This document shows positions 31,076 through 58,040 of a stretch of 64,000 nt of DNA, one piece after another. A program made the position numbers and the translations under genes. The first letter of the stretch is position 1. Each line of letters begins with the position of its first letter. Origin of the DNA: Trematomus loennbergii. Its lineage: Eukaryota > Chordata > Actinopteri > Perciformes > Nototheniidae. Location: assembly GCA_012861695.1 (NCBI GenBank), contig JAAOOA010000127.1, forward strand, positions 18,484,755 through 18,548,754, given 5' to 3'. Under the pieces are notes generated by a model. The model made no database searches. It saw nothing but the letters and a program-made list of their open reading frames with translations, and was not told the origin of the DNA.

Positions 31076-31750
31076 GGTCAGTTTGTGGAGCCACTTCATG
31101 TGTGACATAAAACGTATCAGAAAGTCTAGTATTTCAGTTTTCTTCTTTACATTTGTGTATGTACCAAAGGGGTTTCTCTAATTGTTTTTTACTGGATAAC
31201 TATTCTGTTTTTAAACTCTAATTCAGAGCAGTAACATTGTTAAGAGTTCTAAAGCATGTGTTGCTGCCAATGTCAGCCTTTTTGCCAGACTAAGGGTTTC
31301 ATAACAGTAGCACATTTCACATATCCTGCCCTAATTACCCAAAATGCTCTTTCCTTTCATTATTAATCCTGTTGTAATCATTAGACTGTTACACTTCCCA
31401 ATTTGGCACTGTTTAATGAGTTGTGCCTGTTAGTTTCTAAACTTTCTAATAAACAGTATTTAGACAAATGAAAGACGGATTAAGTGCATATTTTTAGATT
31501 GTGTTTGCTGTTGATTTAAAAACCCTCCTTTGCTGTTGTTAAAGCTTTCTCAACAGGCAGTGAAAGTAGGTACACCTCTGCGATGGAATGCTATACAGCA
31601 AGCTGGAACTTGTGAACATATTCATCTCTTCAGTCAGAAATCACCAGGAACTCCTCTTTCTATCTGCAGGGTTGGACTTGTTGATTAGGAGAAGAAGACT
31701 TCTGAATAGAAGGGCTCCAGTGGTGCTCATCAAGGAGATACATCACATCA

Positions 31751-47075
<15,325 letters not shown>

Positions 47076-47892
47076 GAGCAACAAGGGCATCATTTGACAT
47101 GTTCCTGTTGCAAAACAGTTCATCTGCAACTTTTTGAAACACACTGTGCAGCTGTAACTTGTCATAAGAATAATGATACATTATTTGTTTGAGTTGTATT
47201 GATCCAGACAACTTGCTTGTCTTAGTGAAACACAAAACCAGCATATCATGTGTGTTGATAGCAATACATTTCTAAATTCAAGCTATCTTTTTTTGTCCTT
47301 GTTGACAGGAACTGAGAGGCCAATATTAGCACGTCCTCAAGAATGTAGGCAGCTTCCTCTCATAACTGTGGTCTTAAAAGTCTCTCAGCTGTTGTCTAAC
47401 ATCCGAGTATTGACAGATTTAGATATTTTTGTTGTGCGGTCTGCATGTGTGGATGTAAAATAATGTGTGCAAAGCACTGACAGAAAAACAATATGGTAAA
47501 CAAATGTTTACATGTTGTGCTTAACATACAGCAATATCTCTGTTAAGAGACTGTTTTTATTAACATTTTCATTTGCCATATCACAATAATGGGCCTGTAC
47601 ACTATACAGTGTTATCTGTTTACTGTATTGAATATAGATTATTTTAAATGACTGTCAAATACTTGTCACCAATGGGGCATATTAACATAAAAAAACATTT
47701 TACTGTTGTTTTTTTAAAACCATTTTTAGGCCTGATGTATTTATCTTGTAAATATACATACAAATCGGAAGTTAATGTCTTAATTTCACTGTTATTTGAA
47801 CTTTAGCTCAGTAAAAGAAGCAACAATGTATTAAACAGGTCCTTTTTAGTTAACTTGTATGTACTGTATGTATTGTAAATTCTAATTGTGTT

Positions 47893-47898
47893 AATAAA
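47893..47898 (+). terminator. Polyadenylation signal AATAAA, DAPK2
   Basis: AATAAA lies 818 bases after the DAPK2 stop and is followed by a TTTTTGTG stretch. The intervening 47076-47890 is AT-rich 3' UTR with no supported reading frame. Confidence 0.55.
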
Positions 47899-47909
47899 TT
47901 AATGAATAT

Positions 47910-50900
47910 GACTTTTTGTGAGTTCAATTAAGTGAAAAGAAAAAACTATGTCTCCATCAACATCTTATTAGTCATTCCCTCGGGAGCTATTTGGGGTTGA
48001 ATATATTGCCAAAGATCACTTTGAGGTTGACTGCAGGAGCTTGGTGTTCGAACCATTGACCCTCTGATTTGTAGATGCCCATGTAGCCCCATATCCACAG
48101 ACACCCCCCTATTGTTGTGAAAATTCAACATTTTATTAAATGAAAATGTCCTTTCCTTTGAATATCTTCCATGTCATGTGATCAATTGACTCTAAATCAA
48201 TGCAGCATTGTATCACTACACTGGATAAGTAGGACACCACTCTTATATTTAAATGACTAAATTACTTTCTATTTGATATGATTATTATTGTAAAATAATC
48301 TGCAGTTTTAGAACTTCCTACGAGACATGTCGTGCCCCGAGCCAATGTTTGTTGAACCAAAATAAGATAAAACACAAATACCACCTGCACTTTGTATAAA
48401 ACATCATTATCTCAACATCAATGAGCACTAATTGTGATAGTGAATTTTCCCCTGGGCACTGATCCATTATTTAGCCTCACAAGAGAAATATTGTTTGAGC
48501 CCAGTTGGGCTGAACGAGATTGGAGGGATAATTTGACCTGATCTAAATACACTTTTGGCAGAGACACGATGTAGGCCAGTTACAGACTTATGTTAAGAAA
48601 TTGGGTCTGAAATATGTGAGCCTGTTTGTCCTCCAGTATCAGAATAAGAACACAAGCCAGTGTTGCAAATTAAGTATAAGGGGTTTAAAGATATATTTAT
48701 ACTGCCGCTAAATAAAGTTGGGTGACTTACCAAAGACACATAACAAAGAGAATGTTATTAATAAAACAACTGAGGCTTTAGTGTGGGAAAATCTCCAAAA
48801 CCACAGAATCTTGCATTTCCCAAATTCAACCAATCATTTAAATTCATTTGACCATCCCTTCCTAAAACACCCACATCTTTCTCATTCTTAACTCCCTGAC
48901 CCCAGTTTAATATGTAGTCTTCGAGCTGAAGCAGACTCAACCCTGTTGACATCATCAGGCATATTTTCCAGACTTTTTTATTTTGTTTATGCTCTTTAAA
49001 ACAATTGTTTTCCCCAGACTGAGTAGACCTCGTCGCTATAAGAAAGTAAACTAAATTTGTGTATACAATTGATATTAATGCTTAAATCTATATGAACATG
49101 TATTTTTGTGTTTTCAGCGTATGTAAATGAACATACACAGACAGCAGGATACATAATACACTCAATCCACAGCTTTATCCTGGATTGGGAAAAGTCTGAC
49201 TGCACCTACTGTTTCCATACTACATAGTACTAGCATTCCTTCAATAAATATGTTAGTATATTGTGAAATATTTAAAAGGATTTTCTTTATTTCTGTTATA
49301 TTGAACAATAAAAGTGTTGAAAGGTCTGTCTGTCAACAAGTACACTATTGACTTCTACATCTCAAGTCCTTAACAGAGCATACAGGGACTCTCCAATTCT
49401 ATAGCAATGTGTTTCTGTTTAATGACAACCTGTGAGTTACTGGCATAGGATAAGATAACAGAAAACATTTAAAGCACGCCCTGGTCACTCGTCCGTATGA
49501 AGCGACTGTAAATATTTCAGCCATGTCTCACTGAAATATGACCTGAGTCCTTTGTAGCTTTGTCATTGATGGAGAGTGAAATGACATGGCTTCCAGGCAG
49601 CCGTACAGTCTGGTCTGAAGCATCTCATGTATCAGAGTCACAGCTGGTATGTTAGAATCAATTATGTGGTGGACCAGCGACAGGGTCCGGGATCAAGGGA
49701 TTCCTGGAGATTTACTATTGGGAGGATGTGATGGATGGGTCGCTTTCAAAGACAAATAAGGAGTGCTGTCCAAAATCATATGCTGCATATCAGTAACACA
49801 AAACCATGTCCTTCATCGAAAGAGATACAGATGTCTAGAGGCAGTTCTTGACTCAGTGATGTGTCAGGAGGCCAGGCTGCAATTTGTAATATGGTTTGCA
49901 TTAAGCAGGCATAATCCAAAAAATCTCCTCAGATCAGTTAGATGGTACTGTAAATGACATACAGGTGAATATGTGTGACATGCCATGGTGACTCTTGTTA
50001 TCATATCATTGACACTAAAATTATGCAGGCACACGCATAAGCCAAATGTTGACTTTTTAGAAAACACGTTGCTGTTATGGTAGTATTGGGTTTCTGCTGA
50101 AAGTGAATCTGTATAATCCCACCCTGTTGAGACTTTGAGCTCATTGCATTAACTGGTGACACGTAATCTATTTGTTTAAGATTCAAACTTTGTTCAGAGA
50201 AGTAGCTTTCCAGTGATATTAAGTTTTTCTTTCACAATGGTGCCACCTAGTGAGCAGAACAGCCATGTGTGATATGAGCAACAGTAGAAGTGAACATAGT
50301 GATTTGTTACAGGAAAATAATTCAGATACAAATGATTAATAATGCGAAAATTAAAGCTACAGTATGCAAATACACATGATTATTACACATTCATTGAAGA
50401 GCGGTTTGTATTGAAGAGAAGAAAAATAGCATTGATAAAGTAGGCCGACAATGGAAACATATATATTTTTTAACTAATTTCAGCATTCAAGTGATAAATT
50501 GTAAGCCTTTAACATGCATTTTTAGTATGTTCATGTGAAAAAACTAAAAAGTGTAGCATAAATGTATCCTTAGGATATATATTTATATAAATGAAATATG
50601 CAGCTATAAGTGAAAGAATGGTGAAGCTTAGCTTTCTTCTGGTACATTTGGTTCTGAGTGGACGAGTTCTATATCTGCAATTAACTACGTCACCTGTATA
50701 GTGTATCTTATTTCCTGCGAGCATCTGATGCTCAGTGAACAGAGTCACGGTGGAGGCTGCGTAACTCTGGAAACAGACCTGAGGACATTAATCATGCATG
50801 CCAGCCTCTCACTTTATCTGTGTGATCATTAGGCCACACTTTAACATGAAGATCACTCTCTGGAAATGAGCTCCAGGAGGCTGCTTCCATTATTCATACC

Positions 50901-53900
50901 TACAAGAGCTCTGTCTGCCCTCTATTCTTGGAAATGGGACTTAATGAGGGGCGGCCATATTTAGGCTCTGTGCTCTTGATATGTCATCGTGTTGCATGTC
51001 TTTGTTACAAGTCTCAACCCTCACGTGATTCATCCTTTAATCCGCTACCCACCACCTGCATGATTAGACCCAAGAGAGGTGACAGTTGTTGCTCATTTGG
51101 AGGCAGACTGTACTTGTAAAGGAGAAGCCTTACATTTAATTGGTTGACCTTTCTATCAAAGTTGTGTTTTGCGGCCATAAGAAAAACTGGGGATTTGACA
51201 ATGTTCAAAAGTGACCGACTGATTCATGCTACAGACCTTTACTTCCTCAGGCTTATATATTTTTTAAAGGCAATATTATTATTCCTAATTAATATGAATA
51301 CTGCATGATCCATGTTTTCACAAATGTGTCATGATTATTTGAATTCAGAACCTTTTTACAGGGCTATTCATACTTCTTGCCAAGAAGATGTCATCTCTGA
51401 TGTGGTTGTTGTGGTTCTTACAGTATATCCAAATAATCCAACTGTTGTGATGCTATAATCTGCTGCTCTATAAAATTAAAATATGTTCAAGTTTTGGATG
51501 ACATTCAGAGCCATACAGATACAATACCCAATCCCCCAGTGCCCAAATATGCATTCAAAATGAAAGCATAAAAAACTACTTTAACTAACTTAAATAATAA
51601 CACTAAATAATAAACATTTTCTATTAAAAGAAACTGCAATAAAATAAATGTTTAAATAATATAAAGCAATATAATGCTCCAACAACACCCAAAGTGACGA
51701 ATCCCAAATGAATTGACCTTAAATGCTTCTTGCTTGTTCTTTTAAAACAAGTTTGCATCTTTCAGTAACATCAAAAGCCCACAAGAGTTCAGTTCAGGCT
51801 CGATGTTGCCTCGCTCACCTAATTGGTCTCGGAGGCCTGCATGTTGAAAAGCGGAAAACAAATTAAACCGGAAGAAATGCAGATAGTATGAAAGTCAAAG
51901 CAAATGTAAAATCAGTAACAGTTTAACACATTGTGAAGACACACAGTGAATTTGATCACTTATTTTTAAATCCCTTTCACTGTGTATTGTTGAATGGCTT
52001 TCAGATATGATGAATCATGACATTCATTCACGTATAGGTTAAATGTTCTAAACTGCTCTTTCTTTAAGAGTCTCCCCTACAACTAATTGTGTATGACAAA
52101 ACCTTCACATAATGGTAAAACCTTTTGAAAAGTCTTTCAATTCACTGTGCATGTACTGTTCATCATTAGCTGTTCGGAAGAAACCTGCATCTGAAAAATA
52201 TTTAAAATCAATGCTGCTGCTAAAACACATTCAAGATGGCGATGTTGCTCTTTGAACATTGGTCTTCCTTTAAAAAGAGCTGAGGATAACCTATTGGAGA
52301 CAGCAAAATCGATGGCAATGCTATGCTCTGAAGAGGAGAGGCCACTGTTTTCTGTTTCTGTGATCAATCTGCTGTAGACATTCGGCTCCAGAGAGTACTG
52401 TCACTGCAATGTCAGAAAGAAAACATCAGTCCGCCTTAAACCACAATGATTTATCCACATCAATATACTGTGGAATGAAACATATATTATAAATTATAGG
52501 ATACAACAATACATTTGTTTTGTCACATAATGACATACCAGCCCTCCCCAGTGTTTATGCACAGTCTTCAGAGTTTTTATGGAATATCCCCAGGGAAAAG
52601 CAGCTGCTGCGGCATCATCTGTGTAACCTGCTCCTGTTATAATTGAGCAGGGGATATTTTGGGTTCACGTGTCTCTAATTAAAGGTGTTCAGTCCTCTGA
52701 CAGATGAGACCATTATCTCTGTAGGGTGTGAATGAATCACAGTTCATAATATCATAATGAGTCCAGTCCTTGCTTTGCAGGAAGGATATATTGGTGTGTG
52801 ACTGAATGTTCTGAAACATCTCCCTAAAACACCCAAAGCTCTTACGGCCGTGAAGAAACCAGAGTTTCCTTTGGTTTTTATGGACTCAGAAAAGAGATGT
52901 AATGACTCTGATCAAGTGGCCTTAATTTCATGTCCAAAAAAACAAGTTATGATCATATTTATACCTAAATGCTAACTCAAATACCTGACATTTGAGACTT
53001 TGGAGTTAATAACAAAGCGACTGATCCTTGTCTGAGTGTGAATGATAGCAGATTGCAATTTTCCAGAAGCTAACAAGTGTTTTTTTTAGCATTAAATCAT
53101 GTGATATTTAGAGGAACCTGGTCGTGACTGCTTTTGAAAATTGTAAGATTAAAGCCTGCAGCCTGTATTAACACAAACCGTATCTAACGTCTAAAGTTTT
53201 TCTTGATTTAATTTAACAGCTTGAGGAAGTTTACAGAACCTCTTGATGTAATTAGATCTTTTTATAGCATGGAAGGTTTCTTATTTATGCAATTTGTTAT
53301 TTATATTTTTTAAACGCATCAACAGATGGGGAAGTGACTTCACATCTGTTTCTACACTTAAGAAATGAACTCCATGATTTGGTACATATAAATAACTGCA
53401 GCGAAGTCAAGCGTCGCCACCTTGGCTCTGATTCATCACCACACCGCCTTGTCATTTCACACTCAGCTGGAGCTCAAATCAGGGCCAATTTAAAATGAAA
53501 GGGGAGCTGGAGAGAATTAAGCTGTATTTATTATTCCTTTGAGCTTTTTGCAACTGGAACCATGGACCTGTCCTCCCCCCCTCAATTTTTTCTCTCCCTC
53601 TCGCCTTTGTATGCTTTCAACAAAAGGCTCCCATCTCTGCTCCTCCAGGAATAATTAGTCTTTGTAGTTTTGCCCACACGTTGCCTGGACAAAAAACTCT
53701 GATATCAATCAATTCTGTAAAGCATAACCTCTGTGAACCTCTAAAATGGAAAGCAACATGAAGGCTTGTCGGTGGTTGTATAGGTCTATACAGTTATCAT
53801 TTTGGTGATGATGAATGTCTAGTTTGTTATGAATAATGGGATATTCTGGCACTTGCTGTCTTTCATTGCACTTGAATTTGTCTTCTTTTTTTTGTTTCAG

Positions 53901-53940
53901 AATCAGGCTTTACAATTAAAGTATTTAAAACACACACAGA
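47910..53940. other. Gene-poor intergenic DNA between DAPK2 and CIART
   Basis: Six kilobases of AT-rich sequence were read on both strands. No domain, splice-consistent exon series, RNA gene or intact repeat was recognised. Open frames here are short and lack codon bias. Confidence 0.5.
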
Positions 53941-53948
53941 AGTATTAA

Positions 53949-54558
53949 AGGTCACCTATTATGCAAAATCCACTTGTTCCTGTCTTTTATACATAAACAC
54001 GTGTCCCCTCTGTGTAAAGAGATTCTGAAAGTTTCAGGAAAAAATATTTGCTCACTTTTTGTCCTGATCCATTTATATAAAAACCTGTCTGAAAATGAGC
54101 TGATTAGATTTTGGCCACTTTATGAGGTCATAACGATTTTTTGGCTTGTGTAACCATTAGCCAATCACCAACCAAGGTAACCTGGGAGTCCCAGCAGCTT
54201 CTACTGAAGCCAGTCCCCAACTCCGGGGACTTCCGGCCGGGGACTTCGGGTGGCAGTATACGCCGTGAAGTTTGCGGCCTGCCAGTAAACCCAAAGCAGA
54301 AGAAGAAGAAGTGACGTCAGCGGCTTAATTTGCCTAATCCTCCCCAGGGACTTATTCCGGTGTGAACTGCTCTTTAGTTCATCAGAACTAAAGAGTTCTG
54401 ATGAACTAAGTACTGGGAACTAAGTACGGCAAAGTCCTTTGTGTGAAAGCGCCTAATGCATGATCTGTTTAGTATTTCGAGCCAAACACTTCAGAGACAT
54501 GTTTGTATATATCTGAGACCTATAATATATTGATGAAAAACAGTATAATAGGGGACCT
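53949..54558. mobile_element. TTAA-target MITE, 610 bp, carrying a nested second element
   Basis: The ends AGGTCACCTATTAT and ATAATAGGGGACCT form an inverted repeat (one mismatch) flanked by TTAA at 53945-53948 and 54559-54562, which suggests the Kolobok/piggyBac class. The middle, about 54190-54470, differs in base composition and shares words with the element at 24985-25425, so it is probably a later insertion. No transposase is present. Confidence 0.75.
54190..54470. mobile_element. Nested MITE-like insertion, relative of the 24985-25425 copy
   Basis: It contains 'attccggtgtgaactgctct', a near-palindromic stretch around 'agttctgatgaactaagtac', and ends 'tgtgtgaaagcgcctaatgc', paralleling the right half of the copy in TBC1D2B intron 8. 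GC content is higher than the host element. Borders are approximate. Confidence 0.45.
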
Positions 54559-55335
54559 TTAAAACAACATTGTAGTTGTAGACCTTCACATTTTTGTTTT
54601 GTAATGCATCTATATAATACATCTCAACCCCTTTTTAATGACATTTCCTTGTGAATAGTTTTTTGTGAAATTTTCCCAGCACATCACATGTTCAAAATTT
54701 GCAACATTGTTATTTTGGTCCAACTCCCTTTGAAGGATCTGTGAGAAAGGTGCCTTTTTGCTGCTGCAGCTCTTCCTTACATTCAAAATGACTTCCCTTT
54801 TCTGGGCGAGTGCAAGGCAGATCCGTGCCAGCTGTTTTTGGATTGGGTGCTGTCAGGTCGTCTGTGCACGTGAGTCTAGACCATTAGCCTTGCTCTGGGA
54901 GATTGAATCTGGGGCGGCAACTCTGAAACAATGCAGTCTGGGTAATCGACCCCTCTACCTCCTGCCAATCTTTGAATCTGGAAAAACAGACACGTGACTG
55001 AACTGCGTAATTTAAAGAAAGACCCCAAAAAAGGTAGACCATTTTTTATCTCCTTAAATTTCTAACTGATTGTTTTCCAGGCCACACACATCTGTGAATG
55101 CAGCATGCTCATACTGAAGGGAATAAAATGGGTTTGGCATTAGGAAGCTGACTGAAACTGAACCCAGTGCTTTCAATAAAAAGTTTAAATTCACCAAGGA
55201 AAAAGAAATAAAAGCAAGCAGCATTATATTGTGGTTTTTAAGTGTATTTTCCAAATCGGAGGAAAAGAAGGAACTGCTTTCATGGCATTCTTTGTTAACC
55301 ACAGTGCTAATGCACAATGGAGGATACATCTAGAG

Positions 55336-55915
55336 CAGGGTGTCAAACTCAAATACACAGTGGGCCAAAATAAAAAATGGGTACTAGTCGAGGGCCGGAC
55401 TGGTTCAATGTTTATAGCAAAACTTATTGAAATGAACTTATTGCACATATTAAACCTGGAACTAACAAAGCTTAAATTATTGCCTATAAAAACAACATTA
55501 AACATTAAATAATCAGTTGCATTTATTTCTTATGGCTCTATCTGCAGCTTTTCCAGAGACATTTCTTATGATTACATTTTTCCACAGGCCAACAACAGCT
55601 TCAAAAAAACAATTTCCCTCAAAGAATAAAAAAATGCCCTGTTGTCTCAAGAAACAAAGTGCAGAAGGAAACATCCATTAAACTCAGTTTGCTGTTGTGA
55701 TGCTAAGCCAGATACTTGGCATCTCATCTTGGGTGCAAGTTCATCAATGATTGGGGTCAGGCTCTGAGCTGAGGAAACCCTCAGGATTGAGTGAAGGTGT
55801 GCGTGCAATATACCGGCGGGCCAGATCTAATAGTAATTAGAAATGATCCTGCGGGCCAAAATTAAATCCACCAAGGGCCTGATTTGGCCCCCGGGCCTTG
55901 AGTTTGACACATGTG
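55336..55915. mobile_element. hAT-type nonautonomous element, 580 bp, with exact 8-bp target duplication
   Basis: The left end CAGGGTGTCAAACTCAA and the inverse right end TTGAGTTTGACACATGTG flank a noncoding interior with GGGCCA/GGCCC subterminal words. Identical ATCTAGAG copies lie at 55328-55335 and 55916-55923. This end sequence is a classic vertebrate hAT signature. Confidence 0.88.
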
Positions 55916-55923
55916 ATCTAGAG

Positions 55924-56855
55924 TGAATTTGAGAAACAAAGAGTGAGCGTGTCATGCTTATCTTTTCCCTATAGATGGCAGTATTTGGTTTTCGATTTGG
56001 TGAAGTCGTTTTTTAAATTTTATTCTTGTTGGCAGAAATACTCCATGTCTATTGCCAGTGTGGTTAAAGTTTCTCAGAAGCTCCAGACAGAAAATGATGT
56101 CTTAGATCACAAAGAACTGAGCAGTAGTCTTAATCTCCACATTTTCTGCAGCAGGCGGCTCATTGTCTTTTCCTGAAACGTGCATTCCTGTAATTCTTCA
56201 GGTTTGTTTTACTGTTAGTATTACATATGTCTATTATTGCCTCTGTAATTATCATTCTGTGAGTTGTGAATGTCTCATTGTCTGGGTTGTACAAATAGGT
56301 CACAGTTTTAATTCTGTGGGCTGGTTTGCCAACAGGCATGTGAAAGTGCATGTATGGAAAACATTAAATACCACTCACATTCTGGGAAGTGTGAAGTGAT
56401 ACTGAGCTGGTACATTTCTCTGCACGTTATGTTAGAGCTAATGTACTGAAAATTACATACCGCCTTATGAACCGTAAATCTTATTATTCCTTTGGGAAGT
56501 AAGCTCTCTTTGAGTGTTCCCGGTCTACTCACCCAATAATTGGTCTAACGGTGACATAAATCAGATCTATGAGACTTACAAACTCCTTTTGCTGACACAC
56601 TTGTGCAGTGTTTTACCCTCTGCACTGTACTCTGTGTTACTGCAAAGTGCTGCTGAATATTTCACTCAACATAAAAGTGAAAAAGCTGAGTGGAACATTA
56701 AAACTAATAAGACAAGTTTAATGTGGAACATGTGCCTATTAGGGCTAAACCCTTGAGCTGTTGCTGATTCTGTGCACATAGGATAACTTCTAACAGCCTA
56801 GATAAAAGAAAAACTCACAATGAAACAACCCGAGCCTTTTTGCATCAAACAAATA
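55924..56855. other. Intergenic DNA before the CIART 3' end
   Basis: AT-rich sequence between the hAT element and the CIART polyadenylation signal. Nothing recognisable was found on either strand. Confidence 0.4.
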
Positions 56856-56863
56856 GAACCACG

Positions 56864-56869
56864 TTTATT
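56864..56869 (-). terminator. Polyadenylation signal AATAAA (minus), CIART
   Basis: TTTATT on the plus strand gives AATAAA for the minus-strand CIART transcript, 1.17 kb past its stop codon at 58041. The 3' UTR would be 58040 down to about 56850. It has no competing signal of equal quality. Confidence 0.5.
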
Positions 56870-57743
56870 TTGAAAGTATAAAATGTCACACTATAAAGGC
56901 CACTTTTCAGGGTAAATCGACAACCTTTCCGTAAGATTTACACAGAGAAATACCTTGTCCCTCTCTGCTGGTCTAACATACTGTCCAGTTCTGTGGCAAA
57001 ATAAAAGAATTGTTCTACTCCACCACAGAAAGTCGTTGGCAAGATCTGAATAATTTACTCGTTACAGGAAATGGCAGGAGTGTGAGAATTCCTGATTTGT
57101 ACATCCCACCGAGGAGCAGTTATTCTGAACGATCCTCTCTTTTATCAAACCGGCTTACAGGCACAGCTTGACGTTACAGGCACTGTTTGCCTTCTACTGG
57201 GAGACTCGAAAAAGAAATCTGCAGTTGACATTCTTTACAATGGCACCAGTCAGCCCCATGATTGCATCCCCATGGAGAGAGCATCCTCTGTTTGTACAAG
57301 CAGAACGACTCGTACTGCAGATCTTGCGGTGCGTGTCAGAGGCCGTTTGGCTCCCTGCAGATCTGCTGAGGTGTTCAGACTTTGAGCGTAGCGTTCGCAT
57401 TCCTACTCACTGTGACGTGGTGCCCACTGAGGTAGAATAGTTGTACCAAAATACTTATTATAAAGTATACAAATGAGTAACAGTCACATCAATAAACTTA
57501 AGAGTGGAGTCATTGGGTCTGGGGGGGTTGAGAAAAAAAACATCACATTTATGCCACTTTTTTTTCCCATACAACAATATGTAGACCACCGTCATGTCTG
57601 GATATCTGAAAAATCCCTTCGAGCTCAAACTACTCCTGCAATTATTTCCCTTTCAGGCATAATGGCGGTTTCACAGATACTCTGCATTATTGCATCTACA
57701 GGTCAGTGGGAACGGTTCAGTTGTGGAATCAGGGGCTCTGGAG

Positions 57744-57782
57744 ATCGCATGTGAAATCGCATGTGAAATCGCATGTGAAATC
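57744..57782. repeat. Short tandem repeat, 12-bp unit x 3
   Basis: Three head-to-tail copies of ATCGCATGTGAA lie within the CIART 3' UTR. The array is too short for a minisatellite locus and has no spacer structure, so it is not a CRISPR. Confidence 0.9.
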
Positions 57783-58040
57783 TATCAAGTAAGTAAACAA
57801 AGGGGAAACTAAAGCAGCCACCTGTCATGTCAGAGAGGGCACATTTCCATACAGAGAGTACAACATGTCCGTCAATGCTCCTTCCACATTACAGTGGACT
57901 CTGTGACGTCCCTTTTGGAGGCTCCCGTCTCCCCTGAAGGCTGGAATGGGTTGGCGAGCTGACCGGCTCCCGGCATGGTGGGCAAGGCTAGGCTGGGTCT
58001 GTGCGGTGCTAACAGCCGGACCCCCAGCCGTCTGTGTGGA

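Noticed and set aside
57168..57440. 90-codon plus-strand frame near CIART
   Set aside because: It lies antisense within the CIART 3' UTR and shows no domain or codon signal.
57744..57782. Regular direct repeats resembling a tiny CRISPR
   Set aside because: Units are contiguous with no spacers and the DNA is eukaryotic.
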